From Rhizobium lentis (lineage in GTDB: Bacteria > Pseudomonadota > Alphaproteobacteria > Rhizobiales > Rhizobiaceae): a stretch of DNA of 64,000 bases. Each line of letters begins with the position of its first letter. Within the stretch, counting starts at the first letter, position 1. Shown one piece after another: positions 19,577 to 28,155 of the stretch. The notes beneath the pieces were generated by a model that was not told the origin of the DNA, ran no database searches, and worked only from the letters and a program-made list of their open reading frames with translations. The translations under genes were made by a program, and so were the position numbers. The stretch spans positions 3,125,001-3,189,000 of the forward strand of contig NZ_CP071454.1 of NCBI RefSeq assembly GCF_017352135.1, in the 5' to 3' direction.

Positions 19577-20980
19577 ATGAAGGACTGGCATCCCGATCTC
19601 AGCCGCAGCAGCAGCCCCCGTTACATGGCGATCGCCGATCTGATCGAAATGGATCTGCGCAGCGGGCATCTGGTGGCCGGTGACCGGCTGCCGCCGCAAC
19701 GCGAACTTGCCAAACGGCTGAATGTCGATTTCACGACAGTGGCGAGAGGTTACGTCGAGGCGCAGAAGCGCGGTCTCGTGGATTCCCATGTCGGCCGGGG
19801 CACTTTCGTCACCGGCGCTGCGGATCAGCAGCGCCAGGGTTTCGGCGTCGGTGCCGCGCCCGACCCCCGCCGTGCGTCTGTTGGCGATTTTACGATGAAC
19901 CTGCCGCCGGAACCGGACGATCCGGAGTTGATTGCCCGCATGCGCGAGGGCATTTCGGCGGTGGCGGCGAACCTCATCCCGCTTCTGCGCTATCAGGGCT
20001 TCGGCGGCGCCGGAATCGACAAGGAGGCTGCCGCCGTCTGGCTCGGCCGTCGCGGGCTCAAGCCCTCGCAGGAGCGGATCTTCGTCACGCCGGGCGCCCA
20101 TCCTGCGCTGCTGGCGATCTTCGGCCTGCTGGCAAAACCCGGCGAGACCGTGTTGTCGGAAATCATCACCTATCCGGGCATGCGCTCGATTGCTGCCCAA
20201 TTGCGGCTCAATCTTGCCGGCCTGCCGATGGATGGGGACGGTATCCTGCTGGATGCTTTGGCGGCGGCCTGCGAGCGCTTGAAGCCGAAGGCGCTGTATC
20301 TCAATCCGACGCTGCAGAACCCGACGACGCTGACCATCCCGGTCGGCCGCCGCAAGGAAATCGCAGCCGTCGCCCGCAAATATCATCTGCCGATCGTCGA
20401 GGACGATGCCTATGGCTTCATTCCGGCGGAAGGGCCGGCGCCGCTGGCGGCAACGGCGCCCGATCTGACCTGGCATATTGGCGGCTTGGCGAAATGCATC
20501 GGCGCCGGCCTGCGCCTTGCCTATGTCGTGGCGCCCGACAACAAGGCGGGGTGGCCCTTCGTCAGCGCAATGCGCGCCAACAATGTCATGGCCTCGCCGT
20601 TGAACATGGCACTCGCCACCCGCTGGATCGAGGACGGCACGGCCGATGCGATCCTGCGCTTCGTCCGTGCCGAGGCTGCCGCCCGCCAGCAGATGGTCGC
20701 CGCTATCCTGCCTGCCGGCAGCTACCGCGCCGATCCGATCAGCTTCAATATCTGGCTGCCTCTGATCAACGGCTGGACCCGCTCCACCTTCGGCAGCCAT
20801 ATGCGTTCCTCCGGCATCGGCGTGGTGGCAAGCGATGCCTTCACGGTCGAGGGCGCGCCGGCCGAGGCGGTTCGGGTCTGCCTCGGCGGCCCGATCGCGC
20901 GGGGCAAGCTGGAAGACGAACTCGAGTTCATGGCCCATGCGCTGGAAGGCCCGCCGGAGATGGCGGCCTCGTTCTTCTGA
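19577..20980 (+). CDS. MocR-type GntR/aminotransferase regulator
   Basis: A 467-residue MocR/PdxR family protein. The N-terminal GntR winged helix holds IEMDLRSGHLVAGDRLPPQRELAKRL in pieces. A class I aminotransferase-like domain follows, with EDDAYGF and the PLP lysine in GGLAKCIGAG near residue 305. It should bind pyridoxal phosphate or an amine and act as a transcription factor. The target is not certain. Possibilities are the DUF983 gene downstream or itself. It is not divergent from a metabolic gene, which is the more common arrangement. Confidence 0.9.
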   Translation: MKDWHPDLSRSSSPRYMAIADLIEMDLRSGHLVAGDRLPPQRELAKRLNVDFTTVARGYVEAQKRGLVDSHVGRGTFVTGAADQQRQGFGVGAAPDPRRASVGDFTMNLPPEPDDPELIARMREGISAVAANLIPLLRYQGFGGAGIDKEAAAVWLGRRGLKPSQERIFVTPGAHPALLAIFGLLAKPGETVLSEIITYPGMRSIAAQLRLNLAGLPMDGDGILLDALAAACERLKPKALYLNPTLQNPTTLTIPVGRRKEIAAVARKYHLPIVEDDAYGFIPAEGPAPLAATAPDLTWHIGGLAKCIGAGLRLAYVVAPDNKAGWPFVSAMRANNVMASPLNMALATRWIEDGTADAILRFVRAEAAARQQMVAAILPAGSYRADPISFNIWLPLINGWTRSTFGSHMRSSGIGVVASDAFTVEGAPAEAVRVCLGGPIARGKLEDELEFMAHALEGPPEMAASFF

Positions 20981-21190
20981 CTTGGAAGCGCCGCCGACGC
21001 TGCAAGCGGCAGGCCCTCGCCAGACGTCAATCATGCTTGGAAATCTGCGGTTGGTACGTCGCCGGCAAACCGAAATCTGCGGCATTCTGGCAAATTGACT
21101 GGAAATTGCAGAACAACATAAATGTATTGTATGCACACATTTGTACGGCATTGATTGGTTCTGCCGCGTGCCAGAAAAGATGAGGTTATC

Positions 21191-21559
21191 ATGGACGTCG
21201 AATATCCGCCGCTTCCTCCGATCCAGACCGGGGTCAAGGGACATTGCCCGCGCTGCGGGCAGGGCCATATGTTCAAGGGCTTCCTGACGCTGCAGCCGCA
21301 ATGCGAGGTGTGCGGCCTCGATTATGGCTTCGCCGACCCCGCTGACGGCCCGGCCTTCTTCGTCATCTGCTTCGCCTGCATCCCGAGCGTGCTGCTCGGC
21401 GTGTGGCTGGAGGTGGCTTTCTCGGCGCCGATCTGGGTGCAGCTCCTGGTCACCGGCCCCTTCATGCTCGCCACCTGCATTCCGCCGCTCCGGCCGCTGA
21501 AAGGCTGGCTGGTCGCCAGCCAGTATTTCTACAAGGCGGAAGAGGGCAGACTGGCCTGA
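21191..21559 (+). CDS. DUF983 family membrane protein
   Basis: A 122-residue protein. Two zinc-ribbon-like pairs, CPRCGQG and CEVCGLD, lie in the first half. Two membrane segments follow (AFFVICFACIPSVLLGVWL and IWVQLLVTGPFMLATCI). This is the DUF983 layout. The function is not known. GAGG before the ATG at 21191 sets the start. An upstream stretch 21090-21180 is AT-rich and probably holds the promoter. Confidence 0.85.
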   Translation: MDVEYPPLPPIQTGVKGHCPRCGQGHMFKGFLTLQPQCEVCGLDYGFADPADGPAFFVICFACIPSVLLGVWLEVAFSAPIWVQLLVTGPFMLATCIPPLRPLKGWLVASQYFYKAEEGRLA

Positions 21560-21569
21560 ATCTACCGGC

Positions 21570-22463
21570 CTATTTCAGCGCAGCGCGCAGGCGCGGCGTG
21601 GCAAAATCGATAAGCGCCCGCAATTTTATCGGCACGAGCCCCTGCGAGGGATAGACGAGGTGCACCGGCGCCGGCGGCGGCTCGAAATCGGCAAGCAGCG
21701 GCACCAGCAGGCCCGCTGCCGCGGCGCGGGCGGCCTGATACGAAAGCACACGGGTGATGCCAAGACCGGCGACGGCCGCATCGACCGCCGCCTCGGCAGT
21801 GTTGACGGCAAGCCGCGAGCGGACCGGCACGGCGAGGTCGCGTTTTCCCTCGGTGAATGTCCAGCTTTGCGTCGTGGCCATGCCCTCGAAGGTGATGCAG
21901 TCATGCGCGGAAAGCTCGGCGGGCTGCACGGGGACCGGGTTCCGCGCGAGATAACCCGGACTGGCATAGACGGTGCGGCGGATCGCGCCGAGCCGCGTGG
22001 CGATCAGGTTGCTGTCGGCCAGGTTACCGATTCTCAGCGCCACGTCGATATGATCCTCGACAAGGTTCGCCAGCCGGTCGCCGAGCATCAGTCGCAGATT
22101 GATGTCGGGATAGGCTTTCAGGAAATCGACCACGACAGGCAGGACGTGCAGCCGCCCGAAGACGATCGGCGCCGTCATCGTCAGCTCGCCTTTCGGCGCG
22201 CTGTATTCGCCGGCGGCAGCCCGTTCCGCTTCGTCCACGCGGTCGAGGATCTCCCGCGCCGCCTCGACATAGGAGCGGCCGGCCTCCGTTAGTGCGACCT
22301 TCCGGTTGCTTCTTTGTAAAAGCCGGGCGCCGAGATGTGCTTCCAGCTCCGAAACCTTGCGGCTGACGGTCGCAAGCGGCGAGCGCAGATGCCGGGCGGC
22401 AGCCGAGAGGCTGCCCTGTTCGACAACGGCGAGAAGCACGGTCATGGCATCGAGACGGTCCAT
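21570..22463 (-). CDS. LysR family transcriptional regulator
   Basis: A 297-residue LysR-type protein. The helix-turn-helix is near residues 15-45 (GSLSAAARHLRSPLATVSRKVSELE). The effector-binding domain follows (GELTMTAPIVFGRLHVLP, DVALRIGNLADSNLIATRLG). It is divergent from the GST gene at 22592 and probably controls it together with the FMN-binding gene behind it. Confidence 0.9.
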   Translation of the reverse strand: MDRLDAMTVLLAVVEQGSLSAAARHLRSPLATVSRKVSELEAHLGARLLQRSNRKVALTEAGRSYVEAAREILDRVDEAERAAAGEYSAPKGELTMTAPIVFGRLHVLPVVVDFLKAYPDINLRLMLGDRLANLVEDHIDVALRIGNLADSNLIATRLGAIRRTVYASPGYLARNPVPVQPAELSAHDCITFEGMATTQSWTFTEGKRDLAVPVRSRLAVNTAEAAVDAAVAGLGITRVLSYQAARAAAAGLLVPLLADFEPPPAPVHLVYPSQGLVPIKLRALIDFATPRLRAALK

Positions 22464-22554
22464 TCTGTCCTTCCATAAATTGGGAATATGCCTCCCAGAC
22501 TAGCATTCTACTGCGGTGGAGTGGAAGGCAGTAAGTTACCTCCTCATCGAGAGG

Positions 22555-22569
22555 GGACAAATTTTGTCC
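22555..22569. promoter_or_regulatory. Perfect inverted repeat before the GST gene
   Basis: GGACAAA-T-TTTGTCC lies 22 bases before the GST start codon. Its symmetry and place suggest an operator that could block transcription or translation start of the GST operon. The LysR protein encoded next door is one possible binder, but the site is close to the start codon for a LysR activator. Confidence 0.5.
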
Positions 22570-22591
22570 GCCATCAAACAGCAGAGGAACC

Positions 22592-23206
22592 ATGATGAAG
22601 CTTTACCATCATCCGCTTTCCGGCCATTCGCACCGGGCTCACCTGTTCCTGTCGCTGCTTGGCGTGCCTTATGAACTGATCGAGGTCGACATGGCGGCGG
22701 GCGCCCACAAGGCTGCGGAATTTCTGACGCTCAATCCCTTCGGCCAGGTGCCGGTTCTCGATGATGACGGCACGGTCATTGCCGATTCCTCGGCCATCCT
22801 CGTTTACCTCTCGCGCAAATACGGCCGCACCGATTGGCTGCCGGAGGAAGCGGTTGCTGCGGCGCGGATACAGAAATGGCTGTCGGTTGCGGCCGGCGAG
22901 ATTGCCTACGGACCATGTGCCGCCCGCCTGGTCACCGTCTTCGGCGCCGATTTCCGTATGGAGGAGGTCATTGCCCGGGCGCATCGCATTCTCGCGCTGG
23001 TCGAGGCCGAGCTCTCCGGCCGCAGCTTCCTGCTCGGCGCCAAGCCGACGATCGCCGACATTGCGCTCTACAGCTACATCGCTAACGCGCCGGAGGGGAA
23101 TGTCGATACCTCGGCCTATCCGAGCGTTCGGGCATGGCTCGCCCGCATCGAGGCGCTGCCGGGTTTCGTCGGCTTCCGCAAGACGAAGATCGGCCTTGCC
23201 GCATGA
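22592..23206 (+). CDS. Glutathione S-transferase family protein
   Basis: A 204-residue GST. The N-terminal thioredoxin-fold domain has [17 protein letters not shown] and [13 protein letters not shown], with DSSAILVYL for glutathione binding. The C-terminal helical domain has the N-capping [13 protein letters not shown]. It probably conjugates or reduces electrophiles in the cytosol. Two ATG codons are adjacent (22592 and 22595), with GAGGA ahead of both. It is followed after 56 bases by the FMN-binding protein gene, likely in one operon. Confidence 0.9.
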   Translation: MMKLYHHPLSGHSHRAHLFLSLLGVPYELIEVDMAAGAHKAAEFLTLNPFGQVPVLDDDGTVIADSSAILVYLSRKYGRTDWLPEEAVAAARIQKWLSVAAGEIAYGPCAARLVTVFGADFRMEEVIARAHRILALVEAELSGRSFLLGAKPTIADIALYSYIANAPEGNVDTSAYPSVRAWLARIEALPGFVGFRKTKIGLAA

Positions 23207-23262
23207 ACAGCCGCCGGGGCGGAGCGCCGTCCCGGCCAGCCGATGATCCCCACAAGGAGGCC

Positions 23263-24198
23263 ATGATGTTGAACGAGACAAGACAGGATGCCGCATCACC
23301 CTGGCACGCGGGTGAACTCGCCATGCAGCGCAGCGTCGGCGTCGTCGAACGCATGGATGGACCAGGCCGCAATTTCATCCGCAAGGCCATGCCCGAGCAG
23401 CATCGCGCCTTCTTTCCGATGCTGCCTTTCGTCGTGCTCGGCGCGGTCGATGCACAGGGCGATGCCTGGGCGACGATACGGGCCGGGCGCCCGGGCTTTC
23501 TGTACTCGCCCGAGCCCGAGGCTCTCGATGTCGATCTGCGGCGCGATCCGGACGATCCCGCCGATGCCGGCATGGAGGACGGCGACGCGATCGCGTTGCT
23601 CGGCATCCAGCTCGAGACCCGGCGGCGCAACCGGCTGAACGGCGTCATCCGCAGGGTGGATGCCGAGGCTTTCCGCCTGCGCGTCGGCCAGAGCTTCGGC
23701 AACTGCCCGCAATATATCCAGCCGCGCTCAGCCGCTTTCGTCCGCGACCCCGACGCGGTGACCGCAATGCGGCCGATCCGTTCCGCGCGCCTCGATGATC
23801 GGACGCAGCGGATGGTCGAGAGGGCCGATACGTTTTTCGTCGCCTCCTACGTCGACCGCGATGGCGAGCGGCAGGTTGATGTCTCCCATCGCGGCGGCGA
23901 TGCCGGCTTCGTGCGGGTTAGCGCCGAGGGCGTGCTGACCATTCCCGATTTTCCCGGCAACCGGTTCTTCAACACCCTCGGCAATATTCTCGTCAATCCG
24001 AAAGCCGGGCTCGTCTTCGTCGATTTCGAAGCCGGCGACCTGCTGCAAATGACGGGAAAGGCCGACGTGCTGCTGGATTCACCGGAAATCTCAGCCTTTC
24101 AACGGGCGGAGCGGCTGTGGCGTTTCACGCCCGAAGAGATTGTGCTTCGCCTTGATGCCCTGCCGTTGCGCTGGAGCAGCCTGCATCGCGACGTCTGA
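23263..24198 (+). CDS. Pyridoxamine 5'-phosphate oxidase-related FMN-binding protein
   Basis: A protein of about 311 residues with a split-barrel flavin-binding fold (FFPMLPFVVLGAVDAQGDAWATI, FGNCPQYIQPR, RADTFFVASYVD, GNILVNPKAGLVFVDFE). In related proteins this part is fused to a ferredoxin reductase; here it is alone. It is probably an oxidoreductase in the cytosol. AAGGAGG sits directly ahead of two adjacent ATG codons (23263, 23266). An in-frame ATG at 23203 overlaps the GST stop but has a weaker site. Confidence 0.82.
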   Translation: MMLNETRQDAASPWHAGELAMQRSVGVVERMDGPGRNFIRKAMPEQHRAFFPMLPFVVLGAVDAQGDAWATIRAGRPGFLYSPEPEALDVDLRRDPDDPADAGMEDGDAIALLGIQLETRRRNRLNGVIRRVDAEAFRLRVGQSFGNCPQYIQPRSAAFVRDPDAVTAMRPIRSARLDDRTQRMVERADTFFVASYVDRDGERQVDVSHRGGDAGFVRVSAEGVLTIPDFPGNRFFNTLGNILVNPKAGLVFVDFEAGDLLQMTGKADVLLDSPEISAFQRAERLWRFTPEEIVLRLDALPLRWSSLHRDV

Positions 24199-24225
24199 GA
24201 CTACCACTTCAAGTCAGCTTGCAAT

Positions 24226-24247
24226 CATTGTACCGATCAGTACAATG
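24226..24247. promoter_or_regulatory. TetR-type operator upstream of the NTF2-like gene
   Basis: CATTGTAC at 24226-24233 and GTACAATG at 24240-24247 form a perfect inverted repeat around CGATCA. The form GTAC-N6-GTAC is typical for TetR family operators. It lies 25 bases before the start codon of the NTF2-like gene. The TetR gene at 24859 is the obvious candidate to bind it. Confidence 0.75.
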
Positions 24248-24272
24248 AAATCCGATCAGAACAGGAAAGCCC

Positions 24273-24734
24273 ATGTCTAGCCTCGTCCCGCCCTTTACCC
24301 TCGAAACTGCCACCCGGAAAGTCCGTCTTGCCGAGGACGGCTGGAACAGCCGCGACCCCGGGCGCGTCTCGCTGGTTTATACGCCGGACAGCCAGTGGCG
24401 GAACCGCGCCGAATTCATCACCGGCCGCGCCGAGATCGTCGCTTTTCTCGCCCGCAAATGGGCGAAAGAGCTGGACTATCGGCTGATCAAGGAAATCTGG
24501 GCCTTTACCGACGACCGCATCGCTGTCCGCTTCGCCTATGAATGGCACGATGACAGCGGCAACTGGTTCCGCTCCTACGGCAACGAGAACTGGGAATTCG
24601 ACGCGGCCGGCTTGATGCAGCGTCGTTTTGCCTGCATCAACGATCTGCCGATCCGGGAGACGGAGCGCAAATACCACTGGCCGCTCGGCCGGCGGCCGGA
24701 CGATCATCCCGGCCTGACCGAGCTCGGCCTCTAA
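24273..24734 (+). CDS. Nuclear transport factor 2-like protein (DUF1348)
   Basis: A 153-residue single-domain protein of the DUF1348 / NTF2-like fold. Typical parts are [37 protein letters not shown] and the C-terminal HPGLTELGL. The cone-shaped fold can bind small molecules, and the activity is unknown. A TetR-type operator lies just upstream and a TetR gene just downstream. The stop codon TAA lies in the outer end of a palindromic repeat. Confidence 0.88.
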   Translation: MSSLVPPFTLETATRKVRLAEDGWNSRDPGRVSLVYTPDSQWRNRAEFITGRAEIVAFLARKWAKELDYRLIKEIWAFTDDRIAVRFAYEWHDDSGNWFRSYGNENWEFDAAGLMQRRFACINDLPIRETERKYHWPLGRRPDDHPGLTELGL

Positions 24735-24840
24735 AGCGCGTCGCGATCTTTCAGATTCGCGTGGCCCACGCTTTAGGTCTTGATTTTTCGCATGCCGTGA
24801 TCGCAAAACCGCTGCACAGTTTTGCGCGATATGCTCTGAA
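24732..24840 (-). repeat. Rhizobial mosaic palindromic repeat, family A, copy 2
   Basis: Read on the minus strand this copy aligns closely with 47247-47353. Shared blocks are CAGAGCAT, CGCGCAAAACTGTGCAG, TTTTGCGATCACGGCATGCG, TAAAGCG and GATCGCGACGCGCTTTAG. The end at 24732 gives CTAAAG on the plus strand, and its TAA is the stop codon of the NTF2-like gene. The outer part can fold as a stem with CTAAAGCG and CGCTTTAG. It separates the NTF2-like gene from the TetR gene and may act as a terminator. Confidence 0.85.
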
Positions 24841-24858
24841 CAGGATGAATTCAGACCG

Positions 24859-25419
24859 GTGAAGACCGTCTATGAACGCGCCGACATTATATCGCTGCTC
24901 GCGGAAGCCTTCCGCGAACTCGGCTATGAGGGCGCCACGCTCAGCCGCATCACCGAACGCACCGGCATCGGCAAGGGCAGCCTCTACCACTTCTTTCCCG
25001 GCGGCAAGGAGGAGATGGCCGGCGCCGTGCTCGCCGATATCGATGCCTGGTTCGAACAGGCGATCTATAGGCCGCTGCGCAATGACGACGCCCAGCAGGC
25101 GATCGCGGCGATGTGGGTCAATGTGAATGATTACTTCCGCTCCGGCGGCCGCATCTGCCTCGTTGGCGCCTTCGCCCTCGATGACACCCGGGAGCGGTTT
25201 TCGTCGGCGATCGGCGACTATTTCATCCGCTGGATCGACGCCTTGCGTTCGGCGTTGATCCGGGCCGGCTGTGGCGCGGGGGAGGCGCAGACGCTTGCCG
25301 AGGAGGGCGTCTGCGGCATTCAAGGCGCGCTGGTGCTGTCGCGCGCGCTCAGGATGGAAACGATTTTCACCCGGTCGCTGGAAAGACTGGCGAACCGGCT
25401 TGAGGCTGCGACACGATGA
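24859..25419 (+). CDS. TetR family transcriptional regulator
   Basis: A 186-residue TetR-type protein. The helix-turn-helix reads GATLSRITERTGIGKGSLYHFF near residues 26-47. The C-terminal domain matches the TetR_C group with WFEQAIYRPL. The start is a GTG at 24859, because the near ATG at 24845 is out of frame. It probably represses the NTF2-like gene through the palindrome at 24226-24247. Confidence 0.85.
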   Translation: MKTVYERADIISLLAEAFRELGYEGATLSRITERTGIGKGSLYHFFPGGKEEMAGAVLADIDAWFEQAIYRPLRNDDAQQAIAAMWVNVNDYFRSGGRICLVGAFALDDTRERFSSAIGDYFIRWIDALRSALIRAGCGAGEAQTLAEEGVCGIQGALVLSRALRMETIFTRSLERLANRLEAATR

Positions 25420-25457
25420 GGGCCGGCCTTACATCTGCGCCGCTTTGGCCGTATCTT

Positions 25458-25589
25458 TCAGCGCTGTTGCTGAGGCTGCCGGGTCGGGCGCGTATTTTCC
25501 CGCTCAAGGCGAATCTGGCGCCACTCATTTTCCATCTGGTCGACGACGTGCTGGGGAATGGTGGTTTGCGTATTGACGGGCGTCTGCAT
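25458..25589 (-). CDS. Small hydrophilic protein (43 aa)
   Basis: A 43-residue protein rich in glutamine, threonine and arginine (TIPQHVVDQMENEWRQIRLE). AGAGGAGA eight bases before the ATG at 25589 is a strong ribosome binding site and sets the start. No signal peptide or membrane segment. The function is unknown. It is divergent from the lysozyme-like gene, with a cluster of AT-rich palindromic motifs between. Confidence 0.6.
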   Translation of the reverse strand: MQTPVNTQTTIPQHVVDQMENEWRQIRLERENTRPTRQPQQQR

Positions 25590-25682
25590 CGGAAGTCTCC
25601 TCTTGTGGTGGTAAGGCTTCGGGCGAAATGATGCATTGCACAAGACAAAAGGCGTGTAAATCAGGGGCTTAGGCACTTCAAA

Positions 25683-25719
25683 CGATTAAGTTCATTTTAA
25701 TCGATTAAGACGATTTTAA
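25683..25719. promoter_or_regulatory. AT-rich palindrome and direct repeats in divergent promoter
   Basis: TTAATCGATTAA at 25697-25708 is a perfect palindrome. CGATTAAG occurs at 25683-25690 and again at 25702-25709, and CGATTTTAA follows at 25711-25719. The cluster lies in the only AT-rich piece between the 43-residue gene and the lysozyme-like gene. It could bind a regulator or hold promoter elements. Confidence 0.4.
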
Positions 25720-25744
25720 CCACGAGATTCACGGGTAACGCGGA

Positions 25745-26371
25745 ATGGTTGTCCACACGGACCGGATACTGTTTTTTGATGCGGTGCGACAGGAACTCTT
25801 CAGGGGAGAGCTGACTCAGCCTCAGGTAGTGGGCATGTCCGCGATTCTCGATGCGTGGGAAAAGCGGTTTGCGCAGGCCGATCGCCGATGGCTGGCCTAT
25901 ATCCTCGCGACCGCTTATCATGAGACCGCCTATACGATGCAGCCGGTGCGCGAGACGCTGGCTGAAAGCGATATGCGCGCCGTCGAGATCCTGGAGGCAG
26001 CCTTTGCCGCAGGCCGGCTCTCCTGGGTGAAGGCGCCCTACTGGCGGCCAGACGAGGACGGCCGCTGCTGGCTCGGCCGTGGCCTCGTGCAGCTTACCCA
26101 TAAGCGGAATTACGAGGCGATGAGCGCGCTGACGGGCATCGACCTCGTTGCCGATCCCGATCGGGCGATGGAGATGGATGCGGCGGTGACGATCCTGATC
26201 GAAGGCATGCTGCAGGGCAGCTTTACCGGCCACAGGCTTGCCGATCATCTGAATGCGACGACCGAGGACTGGGTCAATGCGCGCCGCATCGTCAACGGCA
26301 CCGACCGGGCCGAGAAACTCGCGGGTTATGCCATTGCCTTCAATGCGGCGCTGCGTCCGGATGCCGCGTAG
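25745..26371 (+). CDS. GH19 chitinase/lysozyme-like protein
   Basis: A 208-residue protein with a lysozyme-like GH19 fold. The segment LAYILATAYHETAYTMQPVRE carries the likely catalytic glutamate, and GRGLVQLTHKRNYE is the substrate-groove motif of this family. It has no signal peptide, as with phage endolysins. It may cut peptidoglycan or chitin-like polymers. No other phage genes are nearby, so it is an isolated, perhaps domesticated, gene. Confidence 0.85.
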   Translation: MVVHTDRILFFDAVRQELFRGELTQPQVVGMSAILDAWEKRFAQADRRWLAYILATAYHETAYTMQPVRETLAESDMRAVEILEAAFAAGRLSWVKAPYWRPDEDGRCWLGRGLVQLTHKRNYEAMSALTGIDLVADPDRAMEMDAAVTILIEGMLQGSFTGHRLADHLNATTEDWVNARRIVNGTDRAEKLAGYAIAFNAALRPDAA

Positions 26372-26452
26372 CGCAGGCCGCGCGGTTGAAGGCCCCGGGT
26401 TCACGTGTTATCGCGCGGACCGACCCCTCTGAAATCTGACAGGAGCTTCTGC

Positions 26453-26758
26453 GTGATCCGCCATATCGTCTTCTTCACCGTGCAGGAGGAACATCTGGAG
26501 GAGGTGAGGGCGGGGCTTTCGATCCTGACGGCCATTCCGCACGCGCGGCTGCTGGAAATCGGCACCAATGTGAAGACCGATCAGCTGGGCACCGAGATCG
26601 ATCTTGTGGTCTATGGCGAATTTGACGATGAGGCGGCGCTCGCCGCCTATAAGGCGCATCCCGATTATCAGCGCTCGATCGAGCGCGTGCGCCCGCTCCG
26701 GGAAAAACGCATCGCCGCCGATTACGACAGCCGCACCGCCGTCACCCGGCCGCTCTGA
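26453..26758 (+). CDS. Stress-responsive Dabb (alpha/beta barrel) protein
   Basis: A 101-residue Dabb-domain protein, starting IRHIVFFTVQEEHLEEVRAGL after the initiator, with the mid-part DLVVYGEFDDEAALAAYKAHPDYQ. The fold forms dimeric ferredoxin-like barrels; the substrate is unknown. The start is GTG at 26453, seven bases after AGGAG, which removes the unrelated N-terminal extension back to 26405. It stands 81 bases after the lysozyme-like gene and could share its transcript. Confidence 0.85.
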   Translation: MIRHIVFFTVQEEHLEEVRAGLSILTAIPHARLLEIGTNVKTDQLGTEIDLVVYGEFDDEAALAAYKAHPDYQRSIERVRPLREKRIAADYDSRTAVTRPL

Positions 26759-26931
26759 CTTCGGCAAGCGATAGGCTTCGAGCCGAATTCTGAGGAAGTT
26801 CAAATGGATGGACGATCCTCTGGAATCAGGTCGCCCGCAGTTGAACGAAGTTCCGAACGATCGGACGCAATCTCCGAAAAAGCCGCAGCAAGCGATTCAA
26901 AAGATTCGCCAAACGCGCCTGAATCCGTGTC

Positions 26932-28155
26932 TCACGAAATGACCGGGCTCGGTTGCGATGCCCGTGCGCCTCGCACCAGCGCCATCAGCATCAGCACGAG
27001 GGTCAGCGACAATGCCGCGAGCACGGCTGCGAAAAGCAGTGCCGGACCGGTGCCGGCGCGGTCGAGGATGGCGGTGAAGACGACAGGGGCGACGGCATTG
27101 GCAAGGTTTTGCGGCAGCGACAGTCGGGCCGACTGCAGGCCGAATTCGCGCGGCGAAAACAGGGCCAGTGGCAGAAGCGCGCGGGCGACGGTCACGACGC
27201 CGGCGCCGAAGCCGTAAAGCAGGATGAAAGTGATCAGCAGCGTCGTCGAAGGACCGGCGGGCAGCAGCATCAGGAAACTCGTCAGCATCAGGCCGATACC
27301 CGTGGCGGCGCTGAGGATGGGATTGCCGCGCCGGCCGAGCAGCATATCGAGGAACCGCGCCGATATGCCGAGGATGCCGCGGGCCGAGCCGAGCTGCAGC
27401 GCCAAGGCCGGCGAAGCGCCGGACTGGCGGAAGATCTCGAGCAGCGATGGCGAAATGCCGAAGGTGATGAAGGTGGTGATGGTGGTCGTCGCGGCGATCA
27501 GCAGGAAGGCCTTGCGCTGCGCCGCCTTCGACAGCGGCACCGGGGCGACGTCGGCCGCGCCGCCGTCGACCTGGGTCGCGATCGGTTTCGGCAGGGCGAA
27601 AAGATGCAGCGGCAGGCATATGAAGAATTGCAGCGCCGCGCAGATGAGGAATGTCAGGCGCCATCCGAAGGTGTCGTTGAGCAGGCTGAGGACCGGCCAG
27701 AAGACGGCGCTCGATAGCCCGGTGAACAGCATCAGGATGGCAATGACGCGCTTGCCGTTTATTCCTTCGCGCTCGACGACGGCGGTATAGGCCGGCGCGG
27801 ACAGGCCGAGCGCGCCGCCGACGCCGATCACGATCCAGGCGGCGGCATAGACTATGATGCCGTTTGCGGCGGCAAGCAGAAAAAGACCGAGCGCAAAGGT
27901 CAGAGAAGACGCCGAAAGCACCGGCGCGGCGCCATAACGGGCAAGCCAGCGGCCGGTTATCGGACCAACGGCGGCGCTGACCATCATCATGATCGTCAGG
28001 CCTGCAAACACCACCTCGTTTGCCACGCCGAGATCGGGCGCCACGATGCGGCCCATGACCCCGAGTATGTCGAAGGTCGTGCCCCAGCCGATCAGCTGGG
28101 TGACGGCAAGGACGGCGACCGTCTGCGCCGAGCGGAAGCGGAAGGGTTTTGGCAT
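26932..28155 (-). CDS. MFS transporter
   Basis: A 407-residue major facilitator permease with about 12 hydrophobic segments. The loop motif GRWLARYGAAP between helices 2 and 3 is the MFS motif A variant. A longer cytoplasmic loop lies near residues 190-215. It sits in the inner membrane and exports or imports an unknown small molecule. I start at the ATG at 28155 (MPKPFRF), after which the first helix follows directly. The open frame upstream to 28257 is less likely. Confidence 0.88.
   Translation of the reverse strand: MPKPFRFRSAQTVAVLAVTQLIGWGTTFDILGVMGRIVAPDLGVANEVVFAGLTIMMMVSAAVGPITGRWLARYGAAPVLSASSLTFALGLFLLAAANGIIVYAAAWIVIGVGGALGLSAPAYTAVVEREGINGKRVIAILMLFTGLSSAVFWPVLSLLNDTFGWRLTFLICAALQFFICLPLHLFALPKPIATQVDGGAADVAPVPLSKAAQRKAFLLIAATTTITTFITFGISPSLLEIFRQSGASPALALQLGSARGILGISARFLDMLLGRRGNPILSAATGIGLMLTSFLMLLPAGPSTTLLITFILLYGFGAGVVTVARALLPLALFSPREFGLQSARLSLPQNLANAVAPVVFTAILDRAGTGPALLFAAVLAALSLTLVLMLMALVRGARASQPSPVIS

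Noticed and set aside
26804..26931. Short plus-strand frame starting MDGRSSGIRSPAVERS
   Set aside because: It begins in the gap and then runs antisense into the MFS gene. It has no known similarity and a doubtful ribosome binding site.
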